In this document: positions 39,907 to 49,365 of the stretch, in pieces
Numbering within the stretch: the stretch's first letter is position 1
How the letters are laid out: each line of letters begins with the position of its first letter
Assembly (NCBI GenBank): GCA_902552985.1
Contig: CACDII010000001.1
Location: 1 to 64,000 of the forward strand
DNA from: an uncultured Pelagibacteraceae bacterium
GTDB lineage: Bacteria > Pseudomonadota > Alphaproteobacteria > Pelagibacterales > Pelagibacteraceae
Reading direction: 5' to 3'
DNA length: 64,000 nt
Made by a program: the position numbers and the translations under genes
The notes under the pieces: model-generated
What the model was told of the DNA's origin: nothing
The model's database searches: none
What the model saw: the letters and a program-made list of their open reading frames with translations, nothing else

Positions 39907-41193
39907 TTATAATTTATATAATTCCTCTCCTTTTACAAAAGTATTCATTACTTTGCCTTGAAGTTTTTTATTTTCTATTGAAGTATTTTTTGATTTTGAA
40001 ACAAGGTTGTTGCTTTTAACAATCCACGGTTTATTTATATCTACTATACAAAAATCTGCTTCATTACCAATTTTTAAATTACCCTTATTTATTTTGAGTA
40101 TTTTTGCAGGATTGGAAGTCAATGCTTTAATGATTGTGCTTAATTTAGCTGAACCATTGTGAAAATGCTCTAAAGAAAGTGCTAGCAAGGTCTCTATACC
40201 AGATGAACCAGTTGCAGCTTTTGAAAAAGTAAGTCTTTTTTGTTCTTCATCTTCTGGTTTATGATCTGAAACAATAACGTCTATTACATTTTTGTTAAGA
40301 CCTTCTATAAGAGACTGTCTATCTTCTTCAGTTCTTAAAGGAGGTGACAATTTCAGAAAAGTTCTAAAATCACCTATATCATTTTCGTTAAGTGATAAAT
40401 TATTAATTGAAACACCACATGAAAAATTTAAAAAATTTTTCTTTTCCTCGATAAGCTTTACTGATTTAGACGATGAAATTTGAGAAATATGATATCTACA
40501 TTTAAATTCATTTAATAGAGACAAATCTCTTTCAATAATTATTTTTTCAGCAACATCTGAAATACCCGGTAATCCCAATTTTGTAGAGATTACTCCATCA
40601 TTCATCATTCCATTTTCTGCTAAATAATAATCTTCAGCATGTTGTATAACTAACGCACTTAAATCATATGCAGAATTCATTATTCTAGACATTACTCTTG
40701 TATTTTGAATTGTTTTAATTCCATCCGTAAAACCAATTATCCCTTTTTTCTGTAAAAGACCGAATTCAGTCATATTATTTCCTTCAAGATTTTTAGTTAA
40801 TGATGCTGTTGGGTAAATATTTATTTTTGATTTATCTCTTCCTCTTCTTTTTAAAAAATCTACCATTGATACGTTATCTATAATTGGATTCGTATTTGGC
40901 ATCGTTACTACCGATGTAACACCACCAGATAGAGCAGCATTGCTTAGAGTTCTGAAATTTTCCTTATATTCATAACCTGGTTCACCTACAAAAACTCTCA
41001 TATCAACTATGCCTGGAAAAATGTGTTTACCTTTAAGATCTACATATTTCTCTCTTGAAGGAATGTTATTTTCATTAACCTTTTTTCCTATTGCTTCGAT
41101 CTTTCCTTCTTCATTAACAATTAATCCACCATTTTCCTCTATAGAATTTGCAGGATCTAGAATATTCGCATTTAAAAAATATTTTTTTTTCAT
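39907..41193 (-). CDS. pyrX: Dihydroorotase-like protein, probably non-catalytic (PyrX/PyrC' type)
   Basis: The 428-residue amidohydrolase-fold protein aligns with class I dihydroorotases along its length (FPGIVDM, MPNTNPIID, LSPPLR, PAKILKI). The metal-binding residues are largely gone: the HxH motif is RVF at 66-68, the usual HVCHVS segment reads YHISQIS, TPHHL reads SINNL, and TDHAPH reads SDHKPE. It is directly downstream of pyrB with no gap. In Pseudomonas-type systems such inactive homologues are structural partners needed for ATCase assembly; I infer the same role. An active PyrC should be encoded elsewhere. Confidence 0.88.
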   Translation of the reverse strand: MKKKYFLNANILDPANSIEENGGLIVNEEGKIEAIGKKVNENNIPSREKYVDLKGKHIFPGIVDMRVFVGEPGYEYKENFRTLSNAALSGGVTSVVTMPNTNPIIDNVSMVDFLKRRGRDKSKINIYPTASLTKNLEGNNMTEFGLLQKKGIIGFTDGIKTIQNTRVMSRIMNSAYDLSALVIQHAEDYYLAENGMMNDGVISTKLGLPGISDVAEKIIIERDLSLLNEFKCRYHISQISSSKSVKLIEEKKNFLNFSCGVSINNLSLNENDIGDFRTFLKLSPPLRTEEDRQSLIEGLNKNVIDVIVSDHKPEDEEQKRLTFSKAATGSSGIETLLALSLEHFHNGSAKLSTIIKALTSNPAKILKINKGNLKIGNEADFCIVDINKPWIVKSNNLVSKSKNTSIENKKLQGKVMNTFVKGEELYKL

Positions 41194-42135
41194 TTAAGTA
41201 CAAAAAATTTTAAGACAAGCCATTCTAACTGCAACACCTAATTCGACTTGTTCTTGTATTACACTTTTATTAATATCGTCAGCAAGATTAGTATCTATTT
41301 CTATTCCTCGATTCATTGGTCCCGGATGCATTATTAAAGCATCTTTTTTTGCATAATCTAATTTGTCTGGTGTTAAACCATAATATTCATAATACTCTCT
41401 GTTTGATGCTAAGAAAGAACTATTCATTCTTTCATTTTGGAGTCTAAGCATCATAACAATATCACAATCTTTTAATCCTTTTTTCATATCAGAAAATTTG
41501 TTCACACCAAATTTTTCAAGATTTTTTGGCATCAAATTTGTTGGAGCAATTATATTTACTTCTGCACCCAGCATATTTAATAAATATATATTTGATCTAG
41601 CAACACGAGAATGAAGTATATCTCCACAAATAGCTATTCTTAAACCTTGAATCTTTTCTTTTTTTTCTATTATAGTTAAAGCATCTAATAAAGCTTGCGT
41701 TGGATGTTCTCTTCTTCCATCACCTGCATTAATTACTGCACAATTTACTTTTTGAGATAACAAATTACATGCTCCTGAATCTTGATGTCTAACTACAATT
41801 AAATTTGGATGCATAGCATTTAAAGTCATGGCGGTATCGATTAAAGTCTCGCCTTTTTTAATAGCAGAATTAACAATGTTCATTGACATTACGTCTGCTC
41901 CTAGTCTTTTACCAGCTAACTCAAATGAGCTTTGTGTTCTTGTTGAAGGTTCAAAAAAAAGGTTTATTTGAGTCTTTCCATTAAGAACATTTAACTTTTT
42001 ATTTTCACTTCTGTTTAGTCTTATAAATTGTTTCGCTTCAGAAAGTATGTAGTTTACATCTGATATTGATAAATCTTGGATTCCTAGAAGGTGTTTTTGA
42101 GAAATTTTAACAGCTTTATTTGATTTAATTGCCAT
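41194..42135 (-). CDS. pyrB: Aspartate carbamoyltransferase catalytic subunit
   Basis: The 313-residue enzyme catalyses carbamoyl phosphate plus aspartate to carbamoyl aspartate in pyrimidine synthesis. It has the carbamoyl phosphate loop [12 protein letters not shown] (61-72, STRT at 64-67), [10 protein letters not shown] and the HPGPMNRG segment near the C-terminus. No pyrI regulatory gene follows; instead the inactive dihydroorotase-like gene abuts it, typical of class A ATCases that form a dodecamer with a DHOase homologue. It starts 42 nt after ruvX. Confidence 0.97.
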   Translation of the reverse strand: MAIKSNKAVKISQKHLLGIQDLSISDVNYILSEAKQFIRLNRSENKKLNVLNGKTQINLFFEPSTRTQSSFELAGKRLGADVMSMNIVNSAIKKGETLIDTAMTLNAMHPNLIVVRHQDSGACNLLSQKVNCAVINAGDGRREHPTQALLDALTIIEKKEKIQGLRIAICGDILHSRVARSNIYLLNMLGAEVNIIAPTNLMPKNLEKFGVNKFSDMKKGLKDCDIVMMLRLQNERMNSSFLASNREYYEYYGLTPDKLDYAKKDALIMHPGPMNRGIEIDTNLADDINKSVIQEQVELGVAVRMACLKIFCT

Positions 42136-42177
42136 TAAAACTAACTCTATAACTATTAACCTTTAATAAGGCAAGTA

Positions 42178-42633
42178 TTAATTTTTTAAATAATCAATAG
42201 CACCTTGTAAAATAAAGGCAGCAGCGTTTTTATCAATATTTTTAAGTTTTTTTGAAACATTTATATCTAATTCGCTTGAAAGATTAAAAGCCCCAACTGT
42301 AGATAATCTCTCATCCCATAAACAAATTGGTAAATTTAAATTTTTAAGTACATTTTTACAAATATCAATAATTGACTGGGAAGCGGATCCATAAGAGCCA
42401 TCCATATTAACAGGATTACCAACTATGATTCCTTTTATATTATTTTCCTCAACTATTAATTTTAATTGTTCTATTAATTTTGTATTATTTTCTTTGTTTA
42501 TAGTTGTAAAAGGGGTGGCTATAGATTGTGTATCGTCACAAATAGCTACACCAATTCTTTTTGAACCTAAATCTAAACCTAATAATCTTGATTTATGAGT
42601 AATTTTATTTTTAAATTCATCTATAGTCATCAT
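42178..42633 (-). CDS. ruvX: Putative pre-16S rRNA nuclease / Holliday junction resolvase-like (YqgF)
   Basis: The 151-residue RNase H-fold protein has LLGLDLGSKRIGVA (17-30, with catalytic Asp21), the IIVGNPVNMDGSYG segment and LWDERLSTVGA, all hallmarks of YqgF/RuvX. In E. coli YqgF is required for final processing of the 16S rRNA 5' end; a resolvase role has also been proposed. The adjacent ATGATG start gives two possible initiation codons. It is divergent from gatC, with 51 nt between. Confidence 0.93.
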   Translation of the reverse strand: MMTIDEFKNKITHKSRLLGLDLGSKRIGVAICDDTQSIATPFTTINKENNTKLIEQLKLIVEENNIKGIIVGNPVNMDGSYGSASQSIIDICKNVLKNLNLPICLWDERLSTVGAFNLSSELDINVSKKLKNIDKNAAAFILQGAIDYLKN

Positions 42634-42667
42634 ATTGTATCTTTCAAACTTAAGTGATAGTTTGCAT

Positions 42668-42673
42668 TATACT
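42668..42673 (+). promoter_or_regulatory. Candidate -10 element for gatCAB
   Basis: TATACT matches the -10 consensus at five of six positions in the 51-nt ruvX/gatC spacer; no good -35 is visible at 16-18 nt. If used, transcription would start around 42680, only about 5 nt before the gatC ATG, giving an almost leaderless message. Confidence 0.3.
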
Positions 42674-42684
42674 TTAATTATCAC

Positions 42685-42972
42685 ATGACAATTGATCTTA
42701 AAACAGTAAAACACATATCCAAATTATCAAGGATTTCTATAGAGGATGAAAAAGCTAAAAAACTAACAGGTGATTTAAACTCAATATTTGAATTTATTGA
42801 AAAACTTAATAAACTTAATACCGATAAAGTAGAACCTCTGACTTCAATAGCAGAAACTACTCTTAAATTAAGAAGAGATGAAGTTAAATCAGAAAATATA
42901 CGTGATCAAATATTAAAAAATTCGCCGAATGAAAATAAAGATTTTTTTGTTGTTCCAAAGGTTGTTGAATAA
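42685..42972 (+). CDS. gatC: Asp-tRNA(Asn)/Glu-tRNA(Gln) amidotransferase subunit C
   Basis: The 95-residue GatC starts TIDLKTVKHISKLSRI and ends with the L-R-x-D-E segment LKLRRDEV and the FFVVPKVVE tail. It wraps around GatA and GatB and stabilises the complex. Its stop overlaps the gatA start by one base. Confidence 0.95.
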   Translation: MTIDLKTVKHISKLSRISIEDEKAKKLTGDLNSIFEFIEKLNKLNTDKVEPLTSIAETTLKLRRDEVKSENIRDQILKNSPNENKDFFVVPKVVE

Positions 42973-44429
42973 TGATCGATATAATATCTCAAAGTTTAAC
43001 ACAATTAATTAATAACATTAAGGATAAAAAAGTATCATCAGAAGAAGTTACAAAAAGTTTTATACAAAGAGCAGAAAAGTCTAAAAAACTAAATTGCTAC
43101 ATAGCTGAAGATTTTGAAAATGCTATTAACAAAGCAAAAAAGTTTGATAACAAACCTAATTATGACTCAAAATTACCAGGGATTCCAATTGCTGTTAAAG
43201 ATTTATTTTGCACAAAAAATGTAAAAACAACAGCTGGAAGTAAAATTTTAAGTAATTTTGTTCCAACCTATGAGTCAACAGTAACACAAAATATGTGGAA
43301 TGAAGGAGCTATACTTCTTGGCAAACTAAACTGTGACGAGTTTGCTATGGGATCATCAAATGAAACTAGTTTTTTTGGAAATGTACAAAGTCCTATTGAT
43401 AAAAATTTAGTTCCAGGCGGTTCATCAGGTGGATCAGCATCAGCAGTTGCAGGACAATTGACACCAATTACAATTGGCACAGATACTGGTGGATCCATTA
43501 GACAACCAGCTTCTTTCACAGGAATAGTAGGATTAAAACCCACATATGGTAGTTGTTCAAGATATGGAATAGTTGCATTCGCTTCTTCATTAGATCAAGC
43601 GGGACCAATGGCACAAAATGTTAAAGATTGTGCTTTGTTACAAGAAGTGATCAGCACATATGATCCAAAAGATTCTACTTCCATAGATTTTAAAAGAAGC
43701 CATTACAGCAAAAAGCTTACTAATAATATTAAAGGAAAAAAAATTGGAATTCCAAAAGAATATAGAGTTGATGGAATGCCAAAAGAAATTGAAGATCTTT
43801 GGCAAAAAGGTATTAATCATGTAAAAGAGTGTGGTGCTGAAACAATTGACATTTCTCTACCTCACACAAGTTATGCTTTACCAGCCTATTACATTGTAGC
43901 TCCTGCTGAAGCATCTTCAAATTTAGCAAGATATGATGGTGTTAAATATGGATTTAGAGTTAAAGGTGAAAATCTAATTGATATGTACGAAAAAACGAGA
44001 TCTGAAGGTTTTGGAGCTGAAGTTCAAAGAAGAATTATGATTGGAACTTATGTTTTATCATCTGGTTATTATGATGCGTATTATCTTAAGGCTCAAAAGG
44101 TAAGAAAACTAATTAAAAATGATTTTGATGAAGCATATAAAAAAGTTGATGCTATTTTAACACCTTCCACACCTAGCTCAGCATTTAAAATAGGTGAAAA
44201 AACAAATGATCCAGTTTCAATGTATCTTAATGATATATTTACAGTCCCAGTTAATTTAGCAGGACTACCAGGTATATCAATTCCTGCAGGGCATGACTCT
44301 AGAGGATATCCTTTAGGTTTGCAAATTATTGGTAAAGCTTTTGATGAACAAAATATACTGAATATTGCTTTTGCAATGGAAGAAAAAATAAATTTTAAAA
44401 ACAAAATTACTGATTGGTGGATTAAGTGA
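42972..44429 (+). CDS. gatA: Asp-tRNA(Asn)/Glu-tRNA(Gln) amidotransferase subunit A
   Basis: The 485-residue amidase releases ammonia from glutamine for tRNA-bound transamidation. The Ser-cisSer-Lys triad is Lys76 (AVKDLF), Ser151 (GGSSGGSAS) and Ser175 ([13 protein letters not shown]), with spacing the same as in characterised GatA. It overlaps gatB by 4 nt. The operon implies that Gln-tRNA, Asn-tRNA or both are made indirectly. Confidence 0.98.
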   Translation: MIDIISQSLTQLINNIKDKKVSSEEVTKSFIQRAEKSKKLNCYIAEDFENAINKAKKFDNKPNYDSKLPGIPIAVKDLFCTKNVKTTAGSKILSNFVPTYESTVTQNMWNEGAILLGKLNCDEFAMGSSNETSFFGNVQSPIDKNLVPGGSSGGSASAVAGQLTPITIGTDTGGSIRQPASFTGIVGLKPTYGSCSRYGIVAFASSLDQAGPMAQNVKDCALLQEVISTYDPKDSTSIDFKRSHYSKKLTNNIKGKKIGIPKEYRVDGMPKEIEDLWQKGINHVKECGAETIDISLPHTSYALPAYYIVAPAEASSNLARYDGVKYGFRVKGENLIDMYEKTRSEGFGAEVQRRIMIGTYVLSSGYYDAYYLKAQKVRKLIKNDFDEAYKKVDAILTPSTPSSAFKIGEKTNDPVSMYLNDIFTVPVNLAGLPGISIPAGHDSRGYPLGLQIIGKAFDEQNILNIAFAMEEKINFKNKITDWWIK

Positions 44430-45904
44430 GCAAAAAAAATTCAGAATATTTAATTAATCGGAAAAATAATCAATACGAAGTTGTAATTGGTTTAGAAGTT
44501 CATGCCCAAGTATTATCTGAATCAAAACTGTTTTCTTCTTCAGCTACTAAATTTGGAGCTGAACCAAATACACAAGTAAGTTTAGTCGATGCAGCATTTC
44601 CAGGAATGTTACCTGTAATAAATGAATTTTGCGTTAAACAAGCTATTAAAACAGGTATTGGTCTTAATGCGAAAATTAATAAACGTTCTGTATTTGATAG
44701 AAAAAATTATTTTTATGCAGATTTACCTCAAGGATATCAGATTTCACAGTTTAAAGACCCTATAGTAGGCGAAGGCAAAGTAATTTTAGACATGCCTGAC
44801 GGACAAAAAGAAGTGGGTATAGAAAGATTACATTTAGAACAAGACGCAGGAAAAAGTATTCACGATATAGATCCACAAAACACTTTTGTAGATTTAAATA
44901 GATCAGGTGTAGCTTTAATGGAAATTGTAAGCAAACCAGATCTTAGATCTCCGGATGAAGTTAGTTCATACATTAAGAAATTAAGATCAATTATGCGATA
45001 TCTAGGCACTTGTGATGGAAATATGCAAGAGGGATCATTAAGAGCAGATGTCAATGTTTCTGTAAGAGCAAAAGGTTCAAAAAAATTTGGAACAAGATGT
45101 GAAATTAAAAATGTAAATTCTATCAAGTTTATGCAAATGGCTATTGAATATGAAGCAAATAGACAGGTAGATTTAATTGAAGAAGGTAAATCAATCGATC
45201 AAGAGACAAGATTATTTGATACTAAAAGAAATGAAACAAGGTCAATGAGATCAAAAGAAGATGCACATGATTATAGGTATTTTCCCGACCCTGATTTATT
45301 ACCTTTGGAGGTTTCTGATAAATTCATAAGTGAACTTAAAAAAAATATTCCAGAGTTACCTGATGAGAAAAAGAAAAGATTTATTGATGAATTTAAGCTC
45401 TCACCGTATGAGGCAACTATTTTAGTTTCAGATATTGATACTGCAAAGTATTTTGAAGAAGTTGTAGCTAAGATGGGCAAGAACAAAGATATTAAGTTAG
45501 CGGTTAATTGGATTACAGGTGAACTATTTGCTATTTTAAATAATAAAAACCTAGAAATTTCTCAAAGCCCAGTAAGTTCAAAAAATTTAGCTATACTAGT
45601 TAACTTAATAAAGAATGGAACAATTTCAGGAAAAATAGCAAAGACTGTGTTTGAATTGATGCTGGATGGAGACAAAGATCCTCAGAAAATTGTTGAGGAA
45701 AAAGGATTAAAACAACAAAGTGATCCTAAAGCTATAGAGGCTTTAATCGATAAAATAATTAACGATAATAGAGAAAAAGCAATTGAATATAAGCAAGGTA
45801 AGGAAAAATTATTTGGTTTCTTCGTTGGTCAAGCAATGAAAGCTTCTGGTGGTAAAGCCAATCCTCAACTTATAAATGAGATATTAAAGAAAAAACTTCA
45901 ATAG
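44426..45904 (+). CDS. gatB: Asp-tRNA(Asn)/Glu-tRNA(Gln) amidotransferase subunit B
   Basis: The 492-residue kinase/amidotransferase subunit activates Glu or Asp on misacylated tRNA. It has [10 protein letters not shown] (about 20-29), [26 protein letters not shown]-like [10 protein letters not shown] and the C-terminal YqeY-like tRNA-binding tail. Translation starts at GTG 44426 within the gatA stop (GTGA overlap); this is the only start that keeps the operon coupling. Confidence 0.97.
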   Translation: MSKKNSEYLINRKNNQYEVVIGLEVHAQVLSESKLFSSSATKFGAEPNTQVSLVDAAFPGMLPVINEFCVKQAIKTGIGLNAKINKRSVFDRKNYFYADLPQGYQISQFKDPIVGEGKVILDMPDGQKEVGIERLHLEQDAGKSIHDIDPQNTFVDLNRSGVALMEIVSKPDLRSPDEVSSYIKKLRSIMRYLGTCDGNMQEGSLRADVNVSVRAKGSKKFGTRCEIKNVNSIKFMQMAIEYEANRQVDLIEEGKSIDQETRLFDTKRNETRSMRSKEDAHDYRYFPDPDLLPLEVSDKFISELKKNIPELPDEKKKRFIDEFKLSPYEATILVSDIDTAKYFEEVVAKMGKNKDIKLAVNWITGELFAILNNKNLEISQSPVSSKNLAILVNLIKNGTISGKIAKTVFELMLDGDKDPQKIVEEKGLKQQSDPKAIEALIDKIINDNREKAIEYKQGKEKLFGFFVGQAMKASGGKANPQLINEILKKKLQ

Positions 45905-45905
45905 A

Positions 45906-46556
45906 ATGGGTGCAAACCTAGAAATTACCGAAAAGTTACAAAATTATATTAATGAATTTGGATTAAATTTACATCCTGTTCAACGTGAGATAATTGATTA
46001 TAATAAAACCCTAGGTGACATTAAAAGGATGCAGATTGATCCTACTCAATGTCATTTTCTTCATTTAATTATAAAAGTATCAAATATTAAAAATGTTCTT
46101 GAAATCGGGACTTTTACAGGTCTTAGTGCGCTCTCAATTTCATTTGCTTTACCTAATGATGGGAAGCTAATTGCTCTTGATAAAAATGAAGAGACAAACA
46201 AAATAGCATTAGATTTTTTCAAAAAAGCTAAACAAGATCATAAAATTCAAACAATAATAAAGCCTGCTCTTGAAAGTCTAAAAGAATTGAAAAATAAAAA
46301 ATTTGATTTGGTTTTCATTGATGCTGATAAAATGAACTATAAGAAATATTATGAAAAATCTTTGGAACTATTAAATAAAGGTGGGTTAATCATTATTGAT
46401 AATGTTTTATGGCATGGAGAAATTGCTGATGAAAAAATTAATGATAAATTTACTATAAACATTAGGGAATTTAATAAGTTTGTATCTGAAGATAAAAGAG
46501 TAGAGCAAATTATTATTCCATTAGGCGATGGAATGACTGTTTGTAGGGTTTTATAA
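45906..46556 (+). CDS. Class I SAM-dependent O-methyltransferase (Methyltransf_3 family)
   Basis: The 216-residue protein has the SAM-binding motif LEIGTFTGLSALSISFALP (about 60-78), the metal-binding VFIDADKMNY (about 137-146) and IIIDNVLWHGE segments of caffeoyl-CoA/catechol-type O-methyltransferases. The bacterial substrates of this family are mostly unknown; some modify tRNA (TrmR) and others small phenolics. It begins one base after gatB and overlaps trhO by one base, so a tRNA-modifying role is plausible from context but not shown. Confidence 0.85.
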   Translation: MGANLEITEKLQNYINEFGLNLHPVQREIIDYNKTLGDIKRMQIDPTQCHFLHLIIKVSNIKNVLEIGTFTGLSALSISFALPNDGKLIALDKNEETNKIALDFFKKAKQDHKIQTIIKPALESLKELKNKKFDLVFIDADKMNYKKYYEKSLELLNKGGLIIIDNVLWHGEIADEKINDKFTINIREFNKFVSEDKRVEQIIIPLGDGMTVCRVL

Positions 46557-47461
46557 TGTTTAAAGTTTTTGGTTTTTATAAATTCATAAAGATTAAATCT
46601 TTAAAAAAAAACAAAAATTTTTTACAAAAGTTTCTTACTTCAAATAATATAAGAGGAACTATAATCATTGCTAAAGAAGGATTAAATGGAACTGTTTCCG
46701 GTAGCGTTAAAGATATTGATAAAACTACCAAAAAATTGAAATTTTTATTTTCATTTAAACAGTTTGATAGTAGCAATGAATCAAAATCAAAATTTCAACC
46801 ATTCCATAGATTTAAAATAAAGATTAAAAAAGAAATTGTGCCAATGAATTTAACTATTAAATCTAAAGAAAGAAACATTAAAACTCATCTAGAACCAAAA
46901 GAGTGGAACAAACTGATTAAAAATAAAAGTACGTATATAATTGATGCTAGAAAACCTTTTGAATATAAAGTTGGAACTTTTAAAAAATCAGTAAATCCAG
47001 ATGTAACAAACTTTAGAGACTTTCCTAAATATTTAAATAAACTTAAGAAAAATAGAACAGTTGCAATGTTTTGCACTGGTGGAATACGTTGTGAAAAAAC
47101 TTCTGTATACTTAAAAAATAAAGGATTCAAAAATATCTATCAACTTAATGGGGGAATCTTAAATTATCTCAAAAAAATTAAGAAAAAAGAAAGCTTATGG
47201 AAAGGAGAATGTTTTGTTTTTGATAACAGAATTAGCCTTAAGCATGGATTAAAGTTAGGTTCATATTCTATGTGCAGTGGGTGCAGAATGCCTATATCTT
47301 CAAAAGATAAAAGATCAAATAAGTACGAAGAGGGAGTTTCATGTCCAAATTGTCACGATACTCTAACATCTTCACAAAAAGAAAGATTTAGAATGCGTCA
47401 AAAACAAATAAATGTTGCAAAAAGATACGGAAAAAAGCACATATTCCAAAAAGAATTTTAA
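46556..47461 (+). CDS. trhO: tRNA uridine(34) hydroxylase, rhodanese family (TrhO/YceA)
   Basis: The 301-residue protein has the N-terminal UPF0176-type domain (FYKFIKI; IIIAKEGLNGTVSGS, 36-50), a rhodanese domain with the active-site loop CTGGIRCEKT starting at Cys173, and a C-terminal cysteine cluster (MCSGCRMP and SCPNCHD) that may bind metal. TrhO hydroxylates U34 of certain tRNAs to ho5U with O2, the first step to cmo5U. A tRNA role agrees with its position after gatCAB. Confidence 0.92.
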   Translation: MFKVFGFYKFIKIKSLKKNKNFLQKFLTSNNIRGTIIIAKEGLNGTVSGSVKDIDKTTKKLKFLFSFKQFDSSNESKSKFQPFHRFKIKIKKEIVPMNLTIKSKERNIKTHLEPKEWNKLIKNKSTYIIDARKPFEYKVGTFKKSVNPDVTNFRDFPKYLNKLKKNRTVAMFCTGGIRCEKTSVYLKNKGFKNIYQLNGGILNYLKKIKKKESLWKGECFVFDNRISLKHGLKLGSYSMCSGCRMPISSKDKRSNKYEEGVSCPNCHDTLTSSQKERFRMRQKQINVAKRYGKKHIFQKEF

Positions 47462-47463
47462 AA

Positions 47464-48819
47464 ATGAATTTATTAAAAGATCCAATATCACTATTGTTAA
47501 AAAAAATTGCTTTACCAGCTAGCGTAGCAACTTTGTTTCAAACATTATTTAATATTGTTGATACATTTTATGCAGGAAAAATATCATCCGAGGCATTGTC
47601 AGCATTAGCTAAATCTTTTCCAATATATTTTATTTTAGTAGCCGCATCTGTAGGAGTAACAGTCGGAGGAACTTCGTTAATAGCAAATAGTATAGGAGAA
47701 AAAAATAAAGAAAATATATTAAAATATTTTGGACAAACAATTGTTTACGGTGTCCTTTTATCTATCTTAGTAACCTTTATAGGTTTATTTTTTGCATCAG
47801 ACATCTTTTTATTAATGGGCTCAACAAATGAAGTTGTTAATTTAGGTCTAAAGTATACAAATGTAATATTTTCTGGATCTTTAATTTTTATTTCAGTTGT
47901 GGCACTGAATTCTTTGTTACATGCAGAAGGTGATACAAAAACTTTTAGAAATGTTCTTATATTAAGTTTTTTCTTAAATATTGTCTTAAATCCATTGTTT
48001 ATTTTTGGTTTTGGTCCAATACCTTCAATGGGAATGACTGGTATCGGTATAGCTACTATAATATGTCAAATCATAGCTTTTTTATTACTTTTAAAAAAAA
48101 TAATAAATTCAAAGTTAATTAAAAAAATTACCTTTAAATATTTTTTGCCAAATATTTTATTTTTAAAAAGAATTTTTTTTCAATCAGCACCTATATCTGC
48201 TGCTTTATTTATGATTTCAGTCGGTAATTTCATAATTTTAGCGTATACATCAAAATTTGGAGAACCTGCGGTAGCTGGTTATGGATCTGCAACTCGTTTC
48301 GAGCAAATATTATTACTTCCTGTTTTGGGATTGAATACAGCAATAATCTCAATAGTTGGTCAGAATTTCGGAGCTAATCAATATTTTAGAGTTAAAGAAT
48401 CATATTATCAGGCAATTATTTACGGCACAATTATTATGATAATTGCTGGTTTAATAATATTTTTAACCGCGGATAAAATTGTTGGTATTTTTACTAATGA
48501 TGTAGTTGTAATAAGTTATGGAACGTCCTACTTAAAAATTTCAGCTTTAATTTTTCCAGCATATCCAATTTATTTTATAAGCAATGGTTTTTTTATGGCG
48601 CTTAAAAAAGCCTCTTTTGCTATGAACTTAAATATTATTAGAAATGTTTTTCTACCTATACCAACAATATTCTTTGCTGATTTTATCGGTGGAAGTTATA
48701 AAAATTTTTTTTGGAGTTATTGTTTATTTAACTGGATTTTTGTTATTTTATTAATAACCTTTGTAAGTTTTTATATTAAAAAAAATTTATATTCGAGCAG
48801 CAGTATCATTCATCCATAA
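47464..48819 (+). CDS. MATE family efflux transporter
   Basis: The 451-residue protein has about twelve hydrophobic segments in two related halves and typical MATE features: an N-terminal DPISLLLKKIALPASVATLFQ, GGTSLIANSIGE near 74 and VGQNFGANQYFRVKES in the second half. MATE proteins export drugs or metabolites by H+ or Na+ antiport; the substrate is not predictable. Its last 33 nt overlap the end of soxG on the other strand. Confidence 0.92.
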   Translation: MNLLKDPISLLLKKIALPASVATLFQTLFNIVDTFYAGKISSEALSALAKSFPIYFILVAASVGVTVGGTSLIANSIGEKNKENILKYFGQTIVYGVLLSILVTFIGLFFASDIFLLMGSTNEVVNLGLKYTNVIFSGSLIFISVVALNSLLHAEGDTKTFRNVLILSFFLNIVLNPLFIFGFGPIPSMGMTGIGIATIICQIIAFLLLLKKIINSKLIKKITFKYFLPNILFLKRIFFQSAPISAALFMISVGNFIILAYTSKFGEPAVAGYGSATRFEQILLLPVLGLNTAIISIVGQNFGANQYFRVKESYYQAIIYGTIIMIIAGLIIFLTADKIVGIFTNDVVVISYGTSYLKISALIFPAYPIYFISNGFFMALKKASFAMNLNIIRNVFLPIPTIFFADFIGGSYKNFFWSYCLFNWIFVILLITFVSFYIKKNLYSSSSIIHP

Positions 48820-49365
48820 AAATAAATGTTCCGAGAAAGACCTTCTTACAAATATATTTAAATCATTTATATCTTTGTTATGAATTATAACATCTATGTG
48901 ATTAAGCAATGTTTGAGTTACAGCTCCTTTTGTGTTTTTAAACTTATTAAAATTAAATGGACATCCAGCTGTTAACAGTTCAAAAATGTTTTTGCCTTTT
49001 AAATTAATCATTACCCAATGATCAGATACATTAGTTATAGAACCTAATTTAGCTAATGAAATTTCATTATAAAGTTTCTCTTCCAAAACATCGTTATTTA
49101 AATAAGCATGAAGGTTTACTGGGTCAATTTTGTCATTAGAGTAAAGTAGCCACTCATCAGGGCTTAACCAAAGAATGTTTAAATTTTCATTTCCAGAAGA
49201 TATATTTGGATCTGTTGGAGGTATAATAGATAAAATTTTTCCAATTTTTGTTATAAATTCTCTATTTTTACCTCTTAAATTAATTTTAAGCACTGGATCA
49301 ACTGTCGAAAAATTTATTTCAGAATAATCCTTAGTTACATTGATAGGTAAATTGTAATTAAGCAT
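48787..49365 (-). CDS. soxG: Sarcosine oxidase, gamma subunit
   Basis: The 192-residue protein matches SoxG in size and in segments such as LWLSPDEWLLYS and SDHWVMINLKGKN. Gamma has a GcvT-like fold and is a structural part of heterotetrameric sarcosine oxidase. It is the last gene of soxBDAG, overlapping soxA by 8 nt and running 33 nt into the 3' end of the convergent MATE gene. Confidence 0.9.
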   Translation of the reverse strand: MLNYNLPINVTKDYSEINFSTVDPVLKINLRGKNREFITKIGKILSIIPPTDPNISSGNENLNILWLSPDEWLLYSNDKIDPVNLHAYLNNDVLEEKLYNEISLAKLGSITNVSDHWVMINLKGKNIFELLTAGCPFNFNKFKNTKGAVTQTLLNHIDVIIHNKDINDLNIFVRRSFSEHLFLWMNDTAARI

